From assembly GCA_018268545.1 (NCBI GenBank), contig JAFDWI010000040.1, positions 1 through 6,888 of the forward strand: a stretch of 6,888 nt of DNA, given 5' to 3'. This stretch comes from Actinomycetota bacterium (GTDB lineage Bacteria; Actinomycetota; Acidimicrobiia; Acidimicrobiales; Iamiaceae). This document shows, piece after piece, positions 5,613 to 6,888 of this stretch. A program made the translations under genes and the position numbers. Within the stretch, counting starts at the first letter, position 1, and each line of letters begins with the position of its first letter. The notes beneath the pieces were generated by a model that worked only from the letters and a program-made list of their open reading frames with translations, searched no databases and had not been told where the DNA came from.

Positions 5613-6824
5613 TCAGCCGTCGAGAACGCGGATCGGCAGGACCCGTGGCCCGCGCACCTGACCGCCCGACCACCGTACGGCGGCCTCATCGGCGATCGTG
5701 AAGTCCGGGTAGCGCTCCAGCCACGTTTCGATCGCGACCCGCAACTCGAGGCGAGCGAGGTTCGACCCGAGGCAACGGTGGATCCCCAGGCCGAACGCAG
5801 CGTGGCGGTTCTCGGCCCGGTCGATGATGACGTCGTCGGGGGAGTCGAAGGCGCGGGGGTCCCGGTTCGCGGACGGGAACGACAGCAACACCCAGTCATC
5901 GGCTTTCATCGGACACCCGTGGAAGTCGAAGTCGTCCTTCACCAGACGAGCCATCGTGACCGGTGCGTACGCCCGCAGGAACTCCTCGATTGCGCTCGGG
6001 ATCAACTCGGGATGCTCGACGAGGCGCGCACGGTCGCCGGGGTTTCGAGCCAGGTGCCAGATCGAGGCGCCGATCGCACTCCAGGTGGTGTCGATCCCGG
6101 CGAGAAGCAGGAGTGCGATCGTGCCGAACACGTGCTGCCTGGAGATCCGTTCACCGTCCATCTCGGCCTCGAGCAGGAAGGAGGTGAGGTCGTCGCGCGG
6201 GTTGGCGTCGTGGTCGACCATCTGATCCGAGATGTAGCCGACCAGGTCCCCGATGGTCTCGGCACGTTCCGCCGGGGGCCGGTCGACCCGCTCGAGCGCG
6301 TCGTACACGAACTTCCGGAAGCGGTCGGCGTCTTCGGGGGGAAACCCGAGCATCTTCGCGATGACCCGCACCGGGATGTGTTGGCCGTAGTCGATCGCCG
6401 CGTCGACCACGTCGCGGCTCGCCACCGCGTCGAGCAGGCCGCTGCAGTAGGTGCGGGTGAAGTCCTCCAGTGGCGCGATGGCCTTGGGGGTGAACTCGGG
6501 CAGGAGCAGGCGCCGGGCGCCGTGGTGGAACGGCGGATCCGACGAGATCGGCGGGGCGACACCGACGGGGGCGATGGCGCCGGGTCGTGAGTCGTTGACG
6601 ATGACCGATCGGGACGAGAAGTGGTCGGTGTCGTACGCCACCTCGGTGACCAGTTCGTGGGTGAGTGGGAGCCAGGCGCCGCCGTAGCGTGTCGTGTGTG
6701 CGACGGGGCACGACGATGCACGGATCTCGTCCCAGATCGGGAACGGGTTCGCGGCCCAGGTCGGGTCGGTGTGGTCGAAATCCTCGGCCCAGTCGGTGAC
6801 CGGTGCGTGCCGGGTGTCGGTCAT
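5613..6824 (-). CDS. Cytochrome P450
   Basis: A 403-residue soluble bacterial P450 of normal length. The I-helix oxygen-activation motif is AGIDTT (242-247), the K-helix ExxR is E281 to R284, and the heme-binding loop is FGLGIHRCLG (344-353) with Cys351 as the thiolate ligand. SSDPPFHHGARRLLLPEFTP (94-113) is the usual C-helix region with its heme-contacting His and Arg. There is no membrane anchor or signal peptide, so it should be cytoplasmic and take electrons from a ferredoxin. It would catalyse a mono-oxygenation, but the substrate and CYP family cannot be read here. The ATG has GAGGA 9 nt upstream, and its ATGA overlaps the ferredoxin stop. The two are therefore translationally coupled in the order ferredoxin then P450. 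All motifs are intact, with no sign of decay. Confidence 0.96.
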   Translation of the reverse strand: MTDTRHAPVTDWAEDFDHTDPTWAANPFPIWDEIRASSCPVAHTTRYGGAWLPLTHELVTEVAYDTDHFSSRSVIVNDSRPGAIAPVGVAPPISSDPPFHHGARRLLLPEFTPKAIAPLEDFTRTYCSGLLDAVASRDVVDAAIDYGQHIPVRVIAKMLGFPPEDADRFRKFVYDALERVDRPPAERAETIGDLVGYISDQMVDHDANPRDDLTSFLLEAEMDGERISRQHVFGTIALLLLAGIDTTWSAIGASIWHLARNPGDRARLVEHPELIPSAIEEFLRAYAPVTMARLVKDDFDFHGCPMKADDWVLLSFPSANRDPRAFDSPDDVIIDRAENRHAAFGLGIHRCLGSNLARLELRVAIETWLERYPDFTIADEAAVRWSGGQVRGPRVLPIRVLDG

Positions 6825-6888
6825 GTTTCGTCGTCCTCGACGATGCGGATGGCGAACTCGGGACAGTTGGCCACCGCAAGTCGGGCAC
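6821..6888 (-). CDS. Ferredoxin, C-terminal end (cut by the window edge)
   Basis: Only the last 21 complete codons are present. They read ARLAVANCPEFAIRIVEDDE followed by Thr and TGA. The pattern of Ala-Val, then Asn-Cys-Pro-Glu and Ala-Ile matches the end of small single-cluster ferredoxins ([3Fe-4S] or [4Fe-4S]) that sit beside actinobacterial P450 genes. The Cys is the last cluster ligand, followed by the usual Pro. The acidic tail fits an electron carrier. Its stop overlaps the P450 ATG by 4 nt, which supports its role as that enzyme's redox partner. The start, the other Cys ligands and the promoter lie outside the window, so the cluster type is undecided. Confidence 0.82.
   Translation of the reverse strand, partial: ARLAVANCPEFAIRIVEDDET

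Noticed and set aside
6151..6888. A 245-codon minus-strand frame overlapping the P450 and ferredoxin genes
   Set aside because: Its product is Arg/Pro-rich without motifs, while the neighbouring frame carries all P450 signatures.
1..6888. CRISPR arrays, insertion sequences, attachment sites beside the two tRNA genes, and riboswitches
   Set aside because: No spaced direct repeats, transposase or integrase motifs, tRNA 3'-end duplications or recognisable aptamer cores were seen on either strand.

Overview
The window is about two-thirds G+C with strong G/C bias at third codon positions. It looks like a chromosomal segment of a high-GC actinobacterium. Three things point there: the gene order glmU-prs-rplY-pth, a 33-residue basic ribosomal protein of the bS22 type known from mycobacteria, and two tRNA genes with no encoded CCA. 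The protein sequences recall Acidimicrobiia (Ilumatobacter-like), but that is an impression, not a search result.

Layout from left to right. Positions 33-134 (minus) encode the tiny bS22-like protein, and 278-349 (plus) is a tRNA-Gln(UUG). Positions 390-1913 (minus) encode a DUF2142 polytopic membrane protein. It diverges from glmU across 67 bp that seem to hold back-to-back promoters placed for leaderless transcripts. Then come, all on plus: glmU (1981-3045), prs (3084-4058), a large imperfect hairpin (4087-4134), rplY/bL25 (4254-4889) and pth (core from about 4900, ending 5475). On minus, converging with pth, lie a tRNA-Arg(CCG) (5485-5556), a cytochrome P450 (5613-6824), and the last 21 codons of a P450-type ferredoxin that overlaps the P450 start by 4 nt.

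The plus-strand cluster is housekeeping: UDP-sugar precursor synthesis, PRPP synthesis, a 5S-rRNA-binding ribosomal protein and peptidyl-tRNA recycling. The P450-ferredoxin pair is a separate oxidative module. The DUF2142 protein may be an envelope glycan enzyme, but its substrate cannot be read from the sequence.

I see no mobile element, CRISPR array, phage gene or clearly new system. The most unusual points are: a GlmU that ends before the acetyltransferase active site, with no room for the missing part before prs; a pth with no ATG/GTG/TTG start near its conserved N-terminus; the structured prs-rplY spacer; and a marked excess of GATC.
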